Assembly (NCBI RefSeq): GCF_900115585.1
Contig: NZ_FOWZ01000002.1
Coordinates: 186,001-250,000 of the forward strand
Reading direction: 5' to 3'
DNA length: 64,000 nt
Source of the DNA: Qipengyuania nanhaisediminis
GTDB lineage: Bacteria; Pseudomonadota; Alphaproteobacteria; Sphingomonadales; Sphingomonadaceae
The stretch's first letter is position 1, and each line of letters starts with the position of its first letter. Both the position numbers and the translations under genes were made by a program. Of this stretch, positions 8,901 through 16,363 are shown one piece after another. The notes under the pieces are model-generated. The model saw only the letters and a program-made list of their open reading frames with translations. It did no database searches and had not been told where the DNA came from.

Positions 8901-11115
8901 GGACGCCGCGCCAGGTGCTGACGGCGAAACCGCCCCTCTCGGGAGTAAGCGTGCCGTCGAAGGCGAGCGGATTTACCGGTTCGCCGTCGATCTTGAGATT
9001 GATCGTCTGGCCGCGGCGGTGACGCACAGCGACGCGAATAGCGGGAGCGCGGGGATTGGCATTGACACCCGGCGTCAGGAAACCGTCTTCTCCGTCACCT
9101 AGGGCGATCCAATCGGTGTTTGGTGCGAGGCTGTTCGGCGCGCTGGCTGCATTCGCGACCGGCAGGAGGACAACCTGCTGCACCAGTTCGTCGGCGCCAT
9201 CCAGTACCGCATCCGATGCGATGGCCTCAATCGCGCGCGCCCCTGCTCCCTCGGGTCGTGTTTCCGCGAACCTGGCGACGTCCTCTAGGGCGCCTTCGGG
9301 GACGATCGCGTGGAAATCTGCGACCTGGAGACTGCCGCCCTGCCCGATAACGAAGCGGGAATTCGTGCTGCCGGCATTGCGAGTGCCACGATGGCAGTCG
9401 ACGAGCTCCGCGCCTTCAGGCAGCGTCATCTGCGACACCTGCACGACGTGCGTGCCCGGCACGACGCCTTCGAAATGATAGCGGCCGTCGGCATCGGTTA
9501 TCGCATAGCTGCCGTCTTCCATCATCACGCGCACGCCGGGAATGCCCGGGCGCGGATCGTCCAGATCCTCGAGCCGGGTACATGGACCGGCCGTGATGCG
9601 CCCGATGATGGTCAGGCGGTCGGCGATGGTTTCGCGTTCGATGTCGATTGCGGCGCTTGCCCGCGCAGCACGGCCGAGCGAATCGGTCGCGAGCGCATCG
9701 TTCAGCGCACGGCCCGGTGCTGCATCGGGGCGCACGCTCATGGCATAGGTTACCCGGCGGGTTGCACCGCCGGCAATATCGCCCAACGCGATCGTCAGCT
9801 TGCTGCCATCGGGCGCGATGGTGATCCTGTCGGCAGCCTCCTCGCCGTCGATGCGGATCGTGTCGGGGCGAAGCCTCAGCTCCGGCGCTGGCGTGTCGGT
9901 CAGGACGACCGCGCGCTTCACCCGGCTCGGGTCGGCATTGCGAGCCGTAACCGTGTAGAACACGACATCGCCGGGCACCACGCGCTGGCGCGATGCCGTC
10001 TTGGTCAAACCGATCTCGAGGCTGGGCCTGTCGAGAGGGATGTCGACCTGTACCGGTACGGGAGTATCGAGTGCGAAAGGCGCACCATACGACGAATCGC
10101 TGATAAGGAAGCTGCCGCCATCGGGACGCGTAAGCCGTGCCAGATCTTCGGGCGAAACAGCCGAAGGAGCGGAATAGGGCTCGGGCGGCACGATCTCGAT
10201 GCGATAGCGTCCGAGAAAGGTCAGCGGGAACCAGTACTCGCCCGGCCCCAGCTCTACGACATTGCCGGCGCCGTCGGTTGCGGGCTGGCCGGATATGACC
10301 GTCGAAGGCCACGGGGTCACGCCATCTTCGGCAAATACCGTTGCCGGCAGTCCGGTGACATCGTCGATCAGCGTCACGCGAGCACCATCGACGGGCTCGC
10401 CTGTCTCACTGTCGAAAACCACCCCGAACGGATCAGCCAGCACGTCAACGGTGGTGCTGGCGATCGTTGCGTCACCGCCGGGCGTGAAAGCGGTGATTTC
10501 GATGGTGCTGCCGTCGGAAAGGCTGAGGCGGCAATCGTCGCGAGTAGGTGCGGGTGCAATACGAACCGTGCCGATCCGCCCGACAAATATCCCGGTATCC
10601 GGTCCCGTTTCGTAAATGGTCTGCTGTTCGCGATCGCCGCTGGACGTGGTTATTACGACATCAAGGGTATCGATCGCTGCAGGATCGCGGTTCGCCAATC
10701 GCGCGACGACATCGAAAAGCAGCGGCTGGCCGACGCGTATGATACTGGTCTCGTCAGCCTCCAATTGATTTCTGCCGTCCCTTCCGCCGCTCGTGTCCGA
10801 ATTCCCGGCAAGTGGCCTCTGCTCGCCCGCAGCGGCGCAGACAGGCGCCTGGAAATCGAGATCGAAGCTTCCCCCCGGAACGGGACGGAAAGTCCGGATC
10901 TCGGGAGCCGGTGCAGCAACATCGAACGTCACCGTGTTGGACGCCGTTTCCCGTTCCCGGCCAGCGAACTGCCAGCTTGCGGTTGCGGTGTTGGAAATGG
11001 TCCGGGCAGGTTCTGCCACGACCTGTGCGAGTACCCCCTCCGCGAGCAGGACCAAAGGCAGCAGTACTGCGAGGAGTACTGCTGCCATCTGCCCGAGAGA
11101 GGGGGTGGAACGCAA
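5908..11115 (-). CDS. Giant outer-membrane protein: DUF11, carboxypeptidase-regulatory-like, Ig-like domains and C-terminal beta-barrel, 1735 aa
   Basis: The N-terminal signal peptide ends ...LAEGVLA-QVVAEPARTISNTATASW. Domains in rough order: beta-sandwich region (40-350), a DUF11 repeat (about 375-490, LTKTASRQRVVPGDVVFY), a regulatory-like B domain (about 510-590, PGIPGVRVMMEDG...DADGRYHFEGV), an Ig/invasin-like region (about 750-900), then about 800 residues of alternating polar/hydrophobic strands with YALYGDFETGFDQTRLARYNR and repeated dyad-rich strands. The last part looks like a large outer-membrane barrel. No TonB box or plug domain is visible. It is the central gene of the operon: four smaller secreted proteins flank it, two of which share its DUF11 character. 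It could be a secretion pore or anchor for them. Function is inferred from architecture only. Confidence 0.72.
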   Translation of the reverse strand: MRSTPSLGQMAAVLLAVLLPLVLLAEGVLAQVVAEPARTISNTATASWQFAGRERETASNTVTFDVAAPAPEIRTFRPVPGGSFDLDFQAPVCAAAGEQRPLAGNSDTSGGRDGRNQLEADETSIIRVGQPLLFDVVARLANRDPAAIDTLDVVITTSSGDREQQTIYETGPDTGIFVGRIGTVRIAPAPTRDDCRLSLSDGSTIEITAFTPGGDATIASTTVDVLADPFGVVFDSETGEPVDGARVTLIDDVTGLPATVFAEDGVTPWPSTVISGQPATDGAGNVVELGPGEYWFPLTFLGRYRIEIVPPEPYSAPSAVSPEDLARLTRPDGGSFLISDSSYGAPFALDTPVPVQVDIPLDRPSLEIGLTKTASRQRVVPGDVVFYTVTARNADPSRVKRAVVLTDTPAPELRLRPDTIRIDGEEAADRITIAPDGSKLTIALGDIAGGATRRVTYAMSVRPDAAPGRALNDALATDSLGRAARASAAIDIERETIADRLTIIGRITAGPCTRLEDLDDPRPGIPGVRVMMEDGSYAITDADGRYHFEGVVPGTHVVQVSQMTLPEGAELVDCHRGTRNAGSTNSRFVIGQGGSLQVADFHAIVPEGALEDVARFAETRPEGAGARAIEAIASDAVLDGADELVQQVVLLPVANAASAPNSLAPNTDWIALGDGEDGFLTPGVNANPRAPAIRVAVRHRRGQTINLKIDGEPVNPLAFDGTLTPERGGFAVSTWRGVPLLNEKSILTAEVVNSFGEPTKAFAREVFFTTMPTRVELVPELSNLVADGRTRPVVAIRVLDRNDKPLREGVSGNFQLSAPYESAEQLDRQQLNQLTGLAPSSARWTVTGTDGIALIELAPTMVSGSLQLDFVFDDGEIARRQEVEAWIEPGDIEWTVIGLVEGTVGARSVADNMERAGRFDSDLGDDARVALYAKGRVLGKYLVTLAYDSAKQREEQRVLGTIDPQAYYTVFADGSLRRFDAASREKLYVRIETSTFYALYGDFETGFDQTRLARYNRAATGVKGEGRLGQVKAQGFAAEISSRLQREEIQGQGISGPYQLGSRRILANSERVTIETRDRFRSELIVSSQTLTRFIDYDIDLLSGTISFARPVLSRDENLNPQFIVVEYETDGLGEAKLNAGVRADWSSDDGDVRVGATVISDKGDGARTEIGAVDVRARIANSTEVRGEIAVSRSEGDTATGWLVEAQHQTKNIDLLAYAHQLDADYGIGQQNGAELGRRKVGVDGRVLLADHLSILGSVWQDNSLTDDTRRRAVQTQLNLTRQNTDFRLGLSHFNDRLSDGSTNSSTLLEGGVTQRLLNNKLELSAASAIALDDAESVDLPARHRLGVRYAITPDVRLVGAYEIADGENVSARQLRGGIEFTPWQGGQIVTTLGQESINEFGNRAFAAYGLSQALQISKELTLDATIDGNRTLGGSPDIADVINAAQPVASGGQLTGNALFEDFTALTLGAAWRKDRWSVTARGEYRDGEEADRAGAIFGAIRQLGEGSIVGSGATWTRAETEGGATTEVIDAGIAIAHRPAASEVAMLGKLEYRSDRVTGAIAGQAGAAGRTALTVDGDAISRRLVASWSTNWSPRGTDLDEGGMEHETRRDEYTLFLGGRYNFDQFEGTEFSGTTLLAGAGALFGITDRFEIGATATVRANLDDEVYSFSYGPQVGFTPADDVLLTVGYNVDGFRDADFSAARNSEQGFYAAVRIKFDANTFRGLGLGRDAQ

Positions 11116-11134
11116 AGGTTTGCTTCCGGCGTGG

Positions 11135-12241
11135 TTAGTTGATGGTCACGCGGAAGTAGAGCGAACGCGTCGCGCCCGCTGCGATGTCGCTCAGATTGCC
11201 GAGCACCTGGTTTTCACCAGCATCGCCGGTCCCGGCACCGTAGGTTCCGCCTGCCGAACCGTCGGCGTTGCAGCTCGCAACCGGTTCTGCGCCCGAACTG
11301 TCGATCGTTGCGGTCCCATCGACAAAAATGCCGAAGGCCGACAGGTAGGTCACATCGAAGGGCAGGTCGTCGGTCACGGCGATATTGGTCGCGGTGGCAC
11401 TGCCGGTCGCGTTGGAGACTGCGATGCAGTACTGAATCGTCGCGCCCGGGATCGCTTTCGGATTGGTCGTACCGTTTACCGGGTCACTGATAATGCTGCT
11501 CGACTTGACGACCGTGACATTCGCACCGGACACAGCAAAGGTGCCTTCGTCCGAAAACGCGCCGTCATTGTCGATTTCCTCGCCGGTACCGCCGTTACCG
11601 TCGGCGAGAACGGTGTCGATGCCCGCGGTATTCGCGCCGGCGGTAGCGTCGATATTCGCACCAAGGCTACCAATAGTCCCGCTTTCATGCGCATCGGCCA
11701 CAAGGGCGACGTCAAATGTGTTGGTATTGACGGCATCGAGCGTGATATCGGCGACAACCAGAACTGCGATCGTCTCGTCCCCGGTTCCATCGTCTGCGAG
11801 AACTTCGTCGAGGTAATTGATCGGACCTGCGGCAAGTTCATCGGCATCGAGTACACCGTTGCCGTTGCCGTCGAGATAAATCTCGAAGTTCTCGATGTTG
11901 GCGCCGGTGCCTGCGGTCAGGACTGCCGTCAGATCGAGGTCGACGGTGGCGTTCGACAGGTTGGTGACGTCGAATGCCAGGGCGACATTTTCTTCACCAG
12001 GCGACACGGAAACGGGCGTCGCGCCAGTGAAGTTGACGTTCACATCGATCTTGCGGTCGACAGTGAACGTGTCGCTATCGGTCACGGCCACCTGATCGAC
12101 GCCGCCGACCCGGTAATCAACCGTCACATTGTTGGTGATCGAACTTCCGGCGGTGGTCCCTTCGGCCATTGCCGGAGCGCTGGAAAGTGCAATAAGCGCA
12201 GCCGAGCTTACCGCACCCAGCAACTGGGAGGTAGGTTTCAT
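11135..12241 (-). CDS. Secreted DUF11-domain protein, 368 aa
   Basis: Signal peptide MKPTSQLLGAVSSAALIALSSAPAMA. The mature start (GTTAGSSITNNVTVDYRVGG) parallels the GTLIENTATATFD start of the 12842-13822 protein. The middle holds an acidic DGNGNGVLDADEL loop resembling an EF-hand or dockerin calcium site. The C-terminus carries the module SSIISDPVNGTTNPKAIPGA, shared with the 3671-5911 protein, and ends in a beta-strand (SLYFRVTIN), a pattern seen in self-assembling or barrel-recognised proteins. It lies 19 bp upstream of the giant outer-membrane gene in the same operon. A secreted structural subunit is plausible; nothing enzymatic is visible. Confidence 0.75.
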   Translation of the reverse strand: MKPTSQLLGAVSSAALIALSSAPAMAEGTTAGSSITNNVTVDYRVGGVDQVAVTDSDTFTVDRKIDVNVNFTGATPVSVSPGEENVALAFDVTNLSNATVDLDLTAVLTAGTGANIENFEIYLDGNGNGVLDADELAAGPINYLDEVLADDGTGDETIAVLVVADITLDAVNTNTFDVALVADAHESGTIGSLGANIDATAGANTAGIDTVLADGNGGTGEEIDNDGAFSDEGTFAVSGANVTVVKSSSIISDPVNGTTNPKAIPGATIQYCIAVSNATGSATATNIAVTDDLPFDVTYLSAFGIFVDGTATIDSSGAEPVASCNADGSAGGTYGAGTGDAGENQVLGNLSDIAAGATRSLYFRVTIN

Positions 12242-12311
12242 TGAAGTGTCCTCTGCGTTTGCCCCGCGCTACACACACCGCCCGCGAGACCTGGCGGCTA
12301 TCCTTCGCTTG

Positions 12312-12818
12312 TCAGCGGATGATGGCGGGGTACTCGAGCCGTCCGCTTGCGCCCGGCGCGATCGACGCGATTGTCCAGCGGACATGCGTTACATCGGCGT
12401 GGGTGGCGGAACGGACAGAGCCGTCGTCTTCGGTGATGCTCAGACTGGAAAGCATGCCCCAGCTAGCGCCATCATCGACGGAAACCGTCAGTCCTGCGTC
12501 GGCATCCGAAGCAAGGCGGACTGCCGAGGGAAGCGGATTGGTCACGACGAAATCGGTCACCGCTTCGGCGCCCTCGTTCGCGTAATCGGTACCGAATACG
12601 AGCCTGTCGCCAGGCACGATAAGGTCCGGCTTGACGAGCTCTGTGCGCTCTGCCCCGGTGTCGTCAGCGATGACCTTGACGGCCATCACATCGCCGGAAA
12701 GCTTAACCGAGCCATTCGGAGAAGGCGCTTCCGTGAGCGTATCTTCTTGCGCCAGCACCTGGGTAGGAGCGAAAGCAAGAATGGATACGCTTGCGACCAT
12801 TTTTATGAGCGTGTTCAT
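12312..12818 (-). CDS. Small secreted beta-rich protein of the DUF11 operon, 168 aa
   Basis: Signal peptide MNTLIKMVASVSILAFAPTQVLAQ, then one Ig-like/DUF11-like module: the segment PGDRLVFGTDYANEGAEAV...FVVTNPLPSAVRL matches the DUF11 pattern in which a growing difference between speech-like repeats is followed by non-conserved ends. It ends SIAPGASGRLEYPAIIR. It lies between the two larger secreted proteins, 70 bp before the next gene. The size of one repeat suggests a minor subunit or cap. I do not recognise a more specific family. Confidence 0.68.
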   Translation of the reverse strand: MNTLIKMVASVSILAFAPTQVLAQEDTLTEAPSPNGSVKLSGDVMAVKVIADDTGAERTELVKPDLIVPGDRLVFGTDYANEGAEAVTDFVVTNPLPSAVRLASDADAGLTVSVDDGASWGMLSSLSITEDDGSVRSATHADVTHVRWTIASIAPGASGRLEYPAIIR

Positions 12819-12841
12819 TATGTTATAATCCCAACCTAGAA

Positions 12842-13822
12842 TTAATCTATGGTAACGTTAAAGGATATGGACTGAGTTGCGGGTGCGCTGACCGATCCAA
12901 GATCGACCGCAATCCCATCCGCATCGGAAGCCTCGCCCGCATCGTCGCCTGCAGCGTCCGTTAGCGGGTTGCCATCGAGGGCGAGCGACCCGGTGACATA
13001 GGTGGTGCCGTCCGGAATGATGTCGGCGACGACCAGATCGCTTACCGAGCCGCTACCGGAGACTTCGGCAACGATCGTGAATGTCACGATGGAACCGGGA
13101 ACCGCGCTCTCCCCCCCGAACGGATCGACGATGGAAGCGGATTTCGTCAGGTCGACGGACGTCAGGCCAACCTGGATAGCTCCAGTCGCTGTCGCGCTTG
13201 CGCCGGTCGTGCCGACTATAGCGTCGCCGCCATCGACACCCTGCCCGGCGAAAGTGTCGCCCGGCGCGCCCGTGCCAGTCGCGGCTTCTGCAATAAGTTC
13301 GACATTGGTTTGCTGCCCGTCCGTCACACTGTCGGGCACCGTGACGATCACGAATACGGTCACAGCCTCGTCAGCGGCGAGCGGCTCAAGCGCTTGAGGG
13401 GCAGTGAGAATTTCGTCGACACCCGGATCGTAGACCCCGTTTCCGTTAGTATCGACGGCGATGCTTTCGACGAGCACCTCAAAGTCGTTGCCGGCCACCG
13501 CGGTGTTCGGAGTCAGCGTAAACGCTTCCGGGCCGTTTCCGGTATTGGTCACTTCGAAAGTAAGCACAGCCTCGCCAGGCGTCGCGCCGATCGCACCTGC
13601 ATCCAGCGAGGTGACGGTGACGTCGAGGAGTTCATCGACCCGCACGACCACCGTATTTGACTCGATCGTCTGCGGCCCGTCGCCTGCGTCGAAGGTCGCA
13701 GTAGCCGTGTTTTCGATCAGCGTGCCTGCATCGACACCGTCGGCGAAAGCTGGCGAAGCAATTGCACAAAGCGCGACCGCCGAACCGATAGCGAGATGCC
13801 TAATGATTGTATGCGTGTTCAT
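12842..13822 (-). CDS. Secreted DUF11-like surface protein, first gene of operon, 326 aa
   Basis: Signal peptide MNTHTIIRHLAIGSAVALCAIASPAFA. The mature N-terminus DAGTLIENTATATFDAGDG is the same type as in the 11135-12241 protein. A DTNGNGVYDPGVDE acidic loop could bind calcium. The C-terminal half (LTKSASIVDPFGGESAVPG...) is a DUF11 repeat, ending with a strand SISFNVTID. It is the promoter-proximal gene of the five-gene surface operon, and the 5' UTR carries an inverted repeat four bases before the start codon. It is likely secreted to the periplasm or surface. It is a paralogue-like sister of the third gene, so the operon probably encodes several related building blocks. Confidence 0.74.
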   Translation of the reverse strand: MNTHTIIRHLAIGSAVALCAIASPAFADGVDAGTLIENTATATFDAGDGPQTIESNTVVVRVDELLDVTVTSLDAGAIGATPGEAVLTFEVTNTGNGPEAFTLTPNTAVAGNDFEVLVESIAVDTNGNGVYDPGVDEILTAPQALEPLAADEAVTVFVIVTVPDSVTDGQQTNVELIAEAATGTGAPGDTFAGQGVDGGDAIVGTTGASATATGAIQVGLTSVDLTKSASIVDPFGGESAVPGSIVTFTIVAEVSGSGSVSDLVVADIIPDGTTYVTGSLALDGNPLTDAAGDDAGEASDADGIAVDLGSVSAPATQSISFNVTID

Positions 13823-13825
13823 ACT

Positions 13826-13843
13826 TACCGCGATTAGGCGGTA
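13826..13843 (-). promoter_or_regulatory. Inverted repeat over the ribosome-binding region of the DUF11 operon
   Basis: TACCGC-GATTAG-GCGGTA, a perfect 6-bp stem with a 6-nt loop, ends 4 nt before the ATG at 13822. On the mRNA the weak Shine-Dalgarno-like GGTAAG would lie in the stem, so the structure could limit translation. It could equally be an operator. Confidence 0.35.
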
Positions 13844-14279
13844 AAGGTTACCAAGATGTAAGCGAATTGGCGGAAACCGCTGATTTCTGCGGATAGCTGG
13901 TCACGTAGCGAGTTGGAAAATAGTTAATGTGACCAAGTTTTTTTAATACGCAAAACGTACTCAAGCAGGAGATTGCGTCTTGCCACAATCCCAAGAGAGA
14001 CTCTGCATTCATAACGAAAGCAGCAGCCCGACATCCGCAGCGAGTGAACCTGGGTAGCGCTGGTGACTGACCTGCGAGTATTTTCCTTCATACTCACTCT
14101 TGAGAAGTTCTATTTCGAGACGACAATAACTCGCCTCGTGAACGTGCGTGCGGTCGTTTTCCTAGAGCTCAAGGCCTCGCGCGAGGAAATCCCAATGGGA
14201 TCTCGAGCTAGCTTCTCTTCAGAGTTGGTGCTTCATGCCGGGATCGGGGCGCATCCTAACCTTTACGAACGCAATTTTC

Positions 14280-14375
14280 TGGTAGCGGAGGAGGGAAATA
14301 CAGGGAGCCTATAACGTGCTGATTTACCTTATCAACTTTTTGGATCGCCATGCAAATACCCCCATCAATACCCCC
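14280..14375. repeat. Candidate attachment-site remnant B (second copy of core and ATACCCC pair)
   Basis: Positions 14280-14296 repeat the 17-bp core TGGTAGCGGAGGAGGGA exactly, in the same orientation as site A. ATACCCCCATCAATACCCCC follows from 14356, 60 bp beyond the core, against 60 bp in site A, while the intervening sequences differ. The copies bracket 10.9 kb that contains only the DUF11 operon. Same-orientation cores both followed by arm-like motifs suggest tandem insertions at one tRNA site, with integrases since lost. Confidence 0.55.
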
Positions 14376-14488
14376 AAAATCGGACAGATGAGATAAAGCG
14401 CCTTTGGCAAACGACGACATGTTATTCGTAGTGACAGGTGAAATGAGCGTCGGCCGTTTTTGGGCCGATCAGAAGGCGAAACGCCAGG

Positions 14489-14899
14489 TCATGAACCATC
14501 CGCCCGATTGTACATCGAGGACATGTCATGGTCTGGCATGGACTGTATATTGTGGCCCGCATGCGGATCGGGTGTGTCGCTAGGCTTCGCATTCATCGGC
14601 GGGGGAGTGGCCGCAGGTGACGGCGCTACTACCGGAGTGCTCGCCGGTCGGTCTGGTTGCCTACCGGCAGTCGCAGCTTCACCCGACCGGTTCGTGTTGG
14701 CCTCTCCAGCGGGAGAGGCAGCGTTGTCTCTTTCGCCTTCACCAGCACCTGTGCTCTCGGTCGGCGGGGCCGTATACAGTGGCAAGGCTTCAGCTTCTGA
14801 TGAAGTGTCCTGCGTCTGATGACATGCAGCGAGCCCTAGCCCCAGTGCCGCCGCAGCAAGGGGGGCAACAAACGCGTTCCGATTCGATCTACGCATCAT
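14489..14899 (-). CDS. Small lipoprotein with His/Met-rich C-terminus
   Basis: The start at 14899 (MMRRSNRNAF) has an AAGGA Shine-Dalgarno site 5 nt upstream. The signal ends in the lipobox LAAC (about residues 19-22), so it is a predicted lipoprotein of 136 aa. A low-complexity Ala/Pro/Thr spacer is followed by a C-terminal DPHAGHNIQSMPDHDMSSM, a His/Met pattern typical of periplasmic copper or silver binding segments. It lies 8 bp after the DUF2231 gene and is probably co-transcribed with it. No catalytic domain is visible. A copper-scavenging role is inferred from composition and neighbours. Confidence 0.68.
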   Translation of the reverse strand: MMRRSNRNAFVAPLAAAALGLGLAACHQTQDTSSEAEALPLYTAPPTESTGAGEGERDNAASPAGEANTNRSGEAATAGRQPDRPASTPVVAPSPAATPPPMNAKPSDTPDPHAGHNIQSMPDHDMSSMYNRADGS

Positions 14900-14907
14900 T
14901 CTATCCT

Positions 14908-15537
14908 TCAAAGCCAGGAGATACCAAGATGATTGGCACCGTGCGCAAGCTCGCCGCCCAGAAACCCCTGCACCAGCACGAGAGCGGCCATGGAAAAGAT
15001 TGCGGCGCGAAGCAGGGTCCGGCTCGCGGAAGCACGGCTCGCAAGATAGGCCATCGCCAGACCGAGGACGGCGATCAGCATTCCGTTCCAGCGATGAACC
15101 TGCATCGCAGTATCTCCGCCGAACCAGAGACCGGTATGGATCCAACCGAATAGGGCCGCCACGACCGCCCCGGCGGCACCGCCATAAACAAGTACGCGCA
15201 CTGCCGGCTCTAGGCCTGTGCCCTTCCGTGCGATGATGAATAGCTCGGTGAGAGCTGCCATAAAGAACAAAGCGATCGGAAAGTGTACGGTGGCGGGATG
15301 CAGCGATTTGAGCACACCGACCACGCCCTTGTCGCCTTCGCCTGCATCCTGTCCATTCGCCCCGTCATGATCAGCAGCCGTATCGCCGTGCCCCTGCGCA
15401 GACTGGATATCTTCTGACGCCGCATCGGAGACGACAGCACTGGCCGCTTCACCATGTTCTTCGTCGCCATGGGCCTGGGCCGGACTTATCGAGAGCAGAC
15501 TGGCGGCCACAATAGCCATGAATTGGATTGGTTTCAT
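14908..15537 (-). CDS. DUF2231-type membrane protein with His-rich periplasmic N-terminus
   Basis: A 209-residue protein with signal peptide (MKPIQFMAIVAASLLSISPAQA), then an acidic/His linker (HGDEEHGEAAS...HGDTAADHDG), then four membrane helices starting at SLHPATVHFPIALFFMAALTELF, the DUF2231 signature. DUF2231 proteins are found near copper oxidases and cytochromes; their biochemical role is not established. The conserved HxxxVHFPI histidines and the HRWNG motif on the third helix could ligate heme or copper. It precedes the lipoprotein gene by 8 bp. A weak match to the ECF promoter lies 44 bp upstream. Confidence 0.72.
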   Translation of the reverse strand: MKPIQFMAIVAASLLSISPAQAHGDEEHGEAASAVVSDAASEDIQSAQGHGDTAADHDGANGQDAGEGDKGVVGVLKSLHPATVHFPIALFFMAALTELFIIARKGTGLEPAVRVLVYGGAAGAVVAALFGWIHTGLWFGGDTAMQVHRWNGMLIAVLGLAMAYLASRASASRTLLRAAIFSMAALVLVQGFLGGELAHGANHLGISWL

Positions 15538-15580
15538 TCTCTTTGGGCTCCGGTCTTAGCGACAGTCGTGCGACCTATTG

Positions 15581-15606
15581 TATCGGTAGTGCTCTGCGAA
15601 CCCTCA
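15581..15606 (-). promoter_or_regulatory. Weak match to the ECF promoter upstream of the DUF2231 gene
   Basis: On the minus strand this reads TGAGGG-N16-GATA, 44 bp before the ATG at 15537. The -35 hexamer and spacing match the five strong sites, but the -10 differs (GATA, not CGTA) and the TT before the -35 is absent. It is placed where a promoter is needed. Confidence 0.3.
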
Positions 15607-15665
15607 TCTCTCGCGGTAATGCAGCGAGGCGAACGACGGCGCGTTAGGGTTCAAATATAAATCAC

Positions 15666-15750
15666 GAGATGGTCGGGCCTCCTGCCTTGCACAGCGCTTT
15701 GGTGAGGGTGGCCAGCCTCAGGTACGAAGCGAAAGCCCGGCCACCATCTC
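15666..15750 (-). terminator. Long imperfect inverted repeat directly after the Met-rich gene (terminator or structured RNA)
   Basis: The outer arms are 15666-15678 (GAGATGGTCGGGC) and 15735-15750 (GCCCGGCCACCATCTC), which pair over about 13 bp. Inner arms GGTGGCC and GGCCACC offer an alternative stem. It starts at the base after the stop codon of the Met-rich protein, so it would fold at the 3' end of that mRNA. An AT-rich stretch follows on the minus strand, but there is no long T-run. Confidence 0.45.
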
Positions 15751-16140
15751 CTAATCGTCTTGCGCCATGTTCTCGTGAGCCGCCATCTGCTCCATCATGT
15801 CGTGCATCATCATCATGCGCTGGTGACAGGCCGCCATCATATCGGCATTGCCGCCCTGCATCATGCCCGCCATGTGCTCCTGCATTTTTGCACGATGTTC
15901 GGCCATCAGCCTTTGGCGTTCGGCAGGATCGCCCGCCGCGTGGGCCTGCTGCATCAGCGCGCGCATTTCTGCCATCTTTTCACGATGGGCCGCCATAGCG
16001 TCGGAATCCTGCATCATATGGCCAGCGTGTGACTGCTGCTGCGCCGCCGCTTGATCTCCGTGGTCATGCTGTTGCTGGGCCATTGCCGGGGTGGCTGCCA
16101 AGCCGGTGGCGAGCGCGAAAGCTAGAACTGTCCGTTTCAT
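15751..16140 (-). CDS. Met/His-rich periplasmic metal-binding protein, 129 aa
   Basis: Signal peptide MKRTVLAFALATGLAATPAMAQ. The mature protein contains HDHGDQ, SHAGHMMQ, HMAGMMQGGNADMMAACHQRMMMMHDMMEQM and is helical. Clustered Met, His and one Cys are characteristic of periplasmic Cu(I)/Ag(I) binding proteins. It could also be a distant Spy/CpxP-like helical chaperone, but the LTxxQ motifs are missing. It is a single-gene unit with its own strong ECF-type promoter 55 bp upstream and a large inverted repeat after the stop. A copper-storage role is inferred from composition and context. Confidence 0.75.
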   Translation of the reverse strand: MKRTVLAFALATGLAATPAMAQQQHDHGDQAAAQQQSHAGHMMQDSDAMAAHREKMAEMRALMQQAHAAGDPAERQRLMAEHRAKMQEHMAGMMQGGNADMMAACHQRMMMMHDMMEQMAAHENMAQDD

Positions 16141-16194
16141 GGTCGATTTCCTTTAGTCGGTCTTGCGGTGGATGCTGTGTGCATTCATCTTCTT

Positions 16195-16221
16195 TACGCA
16201 GCCGACATCTCTTCCCCTCAA
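16195..16221 (-). promoter_or_regulatory. Predicted ECF sigma promoter of the Met-rich periplasmic protein
   Basis: On the minus strand: TTGAGGG, 16 bp, CGTA, identical in both boxes and spacing to the sites before the sigma operon, copA, the methyltransferase and the APC permease. CGTA lies 55 bp before the ATG at 16140. Confidence 0.72.
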
Positions 16222-16363
16222 ACAATCCGCAGCAGCGGTGGGGCTGGTGGGCCGAAGCACGGCCGGTTGCAGCGGTGCTGTTTTTCGGCCACCTTTTTGA
16301 GAGAAGCTGATAACGACGAATGGGGAGTATCATGGTGCCAGCAGAGCCGTCGGAGAAGCAGTC

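Larger units (their letters stand above)
13823..14488. other. Gene-poor region between the DUF11 operon and the copper block
   Basis: About 670 bp with lower GC. It should hold the promoter of the minus-strand DUF11 operon, but no sigma-70 box is convincing. It also holds att-like site B. A possible 83-codon frame (14063-14314) has no ribosome-binding site and no recognisable product, so I do not call it. No tRNA is seen. Confidence 0.5.

Noticed and set aside
5878-9102. Very long plus-strand open frame (1074 aa) opposite the 1735-aa surface protein
   Set aside because: Antisense shadow. The minus strand has a signal peptide, DUF11 repeats and barrel pattern with operon coupling; the plus frame has none of these.
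10812-12244. Plus-strand frames opposite the third DUF11 gene
   Set aside because: Shadow frames caused by high GC; real gene on minus strand has a signal peptide and repeats.
14063-14314. 83-codon plus-strand frame in the gap after the DUF11 operon
   Set aside because: No ribosome-binding site, no family, codons unlike neighbours; the att-like core overlaps its end.
15703-15726. TGAGGG-N16-CGAA on the plus strand as another ECF promoter
   Set aside because: It lies inside the inverted repeat after the Met-rich gene, points to no gene within 600 bp and the -10 is off by one base.
16300-16345. TTTTTGAGAG before the small plus-strand gene as ECF promoter
   Set aside because: The hexamer is imperfect and no CGTA at 16 bp.
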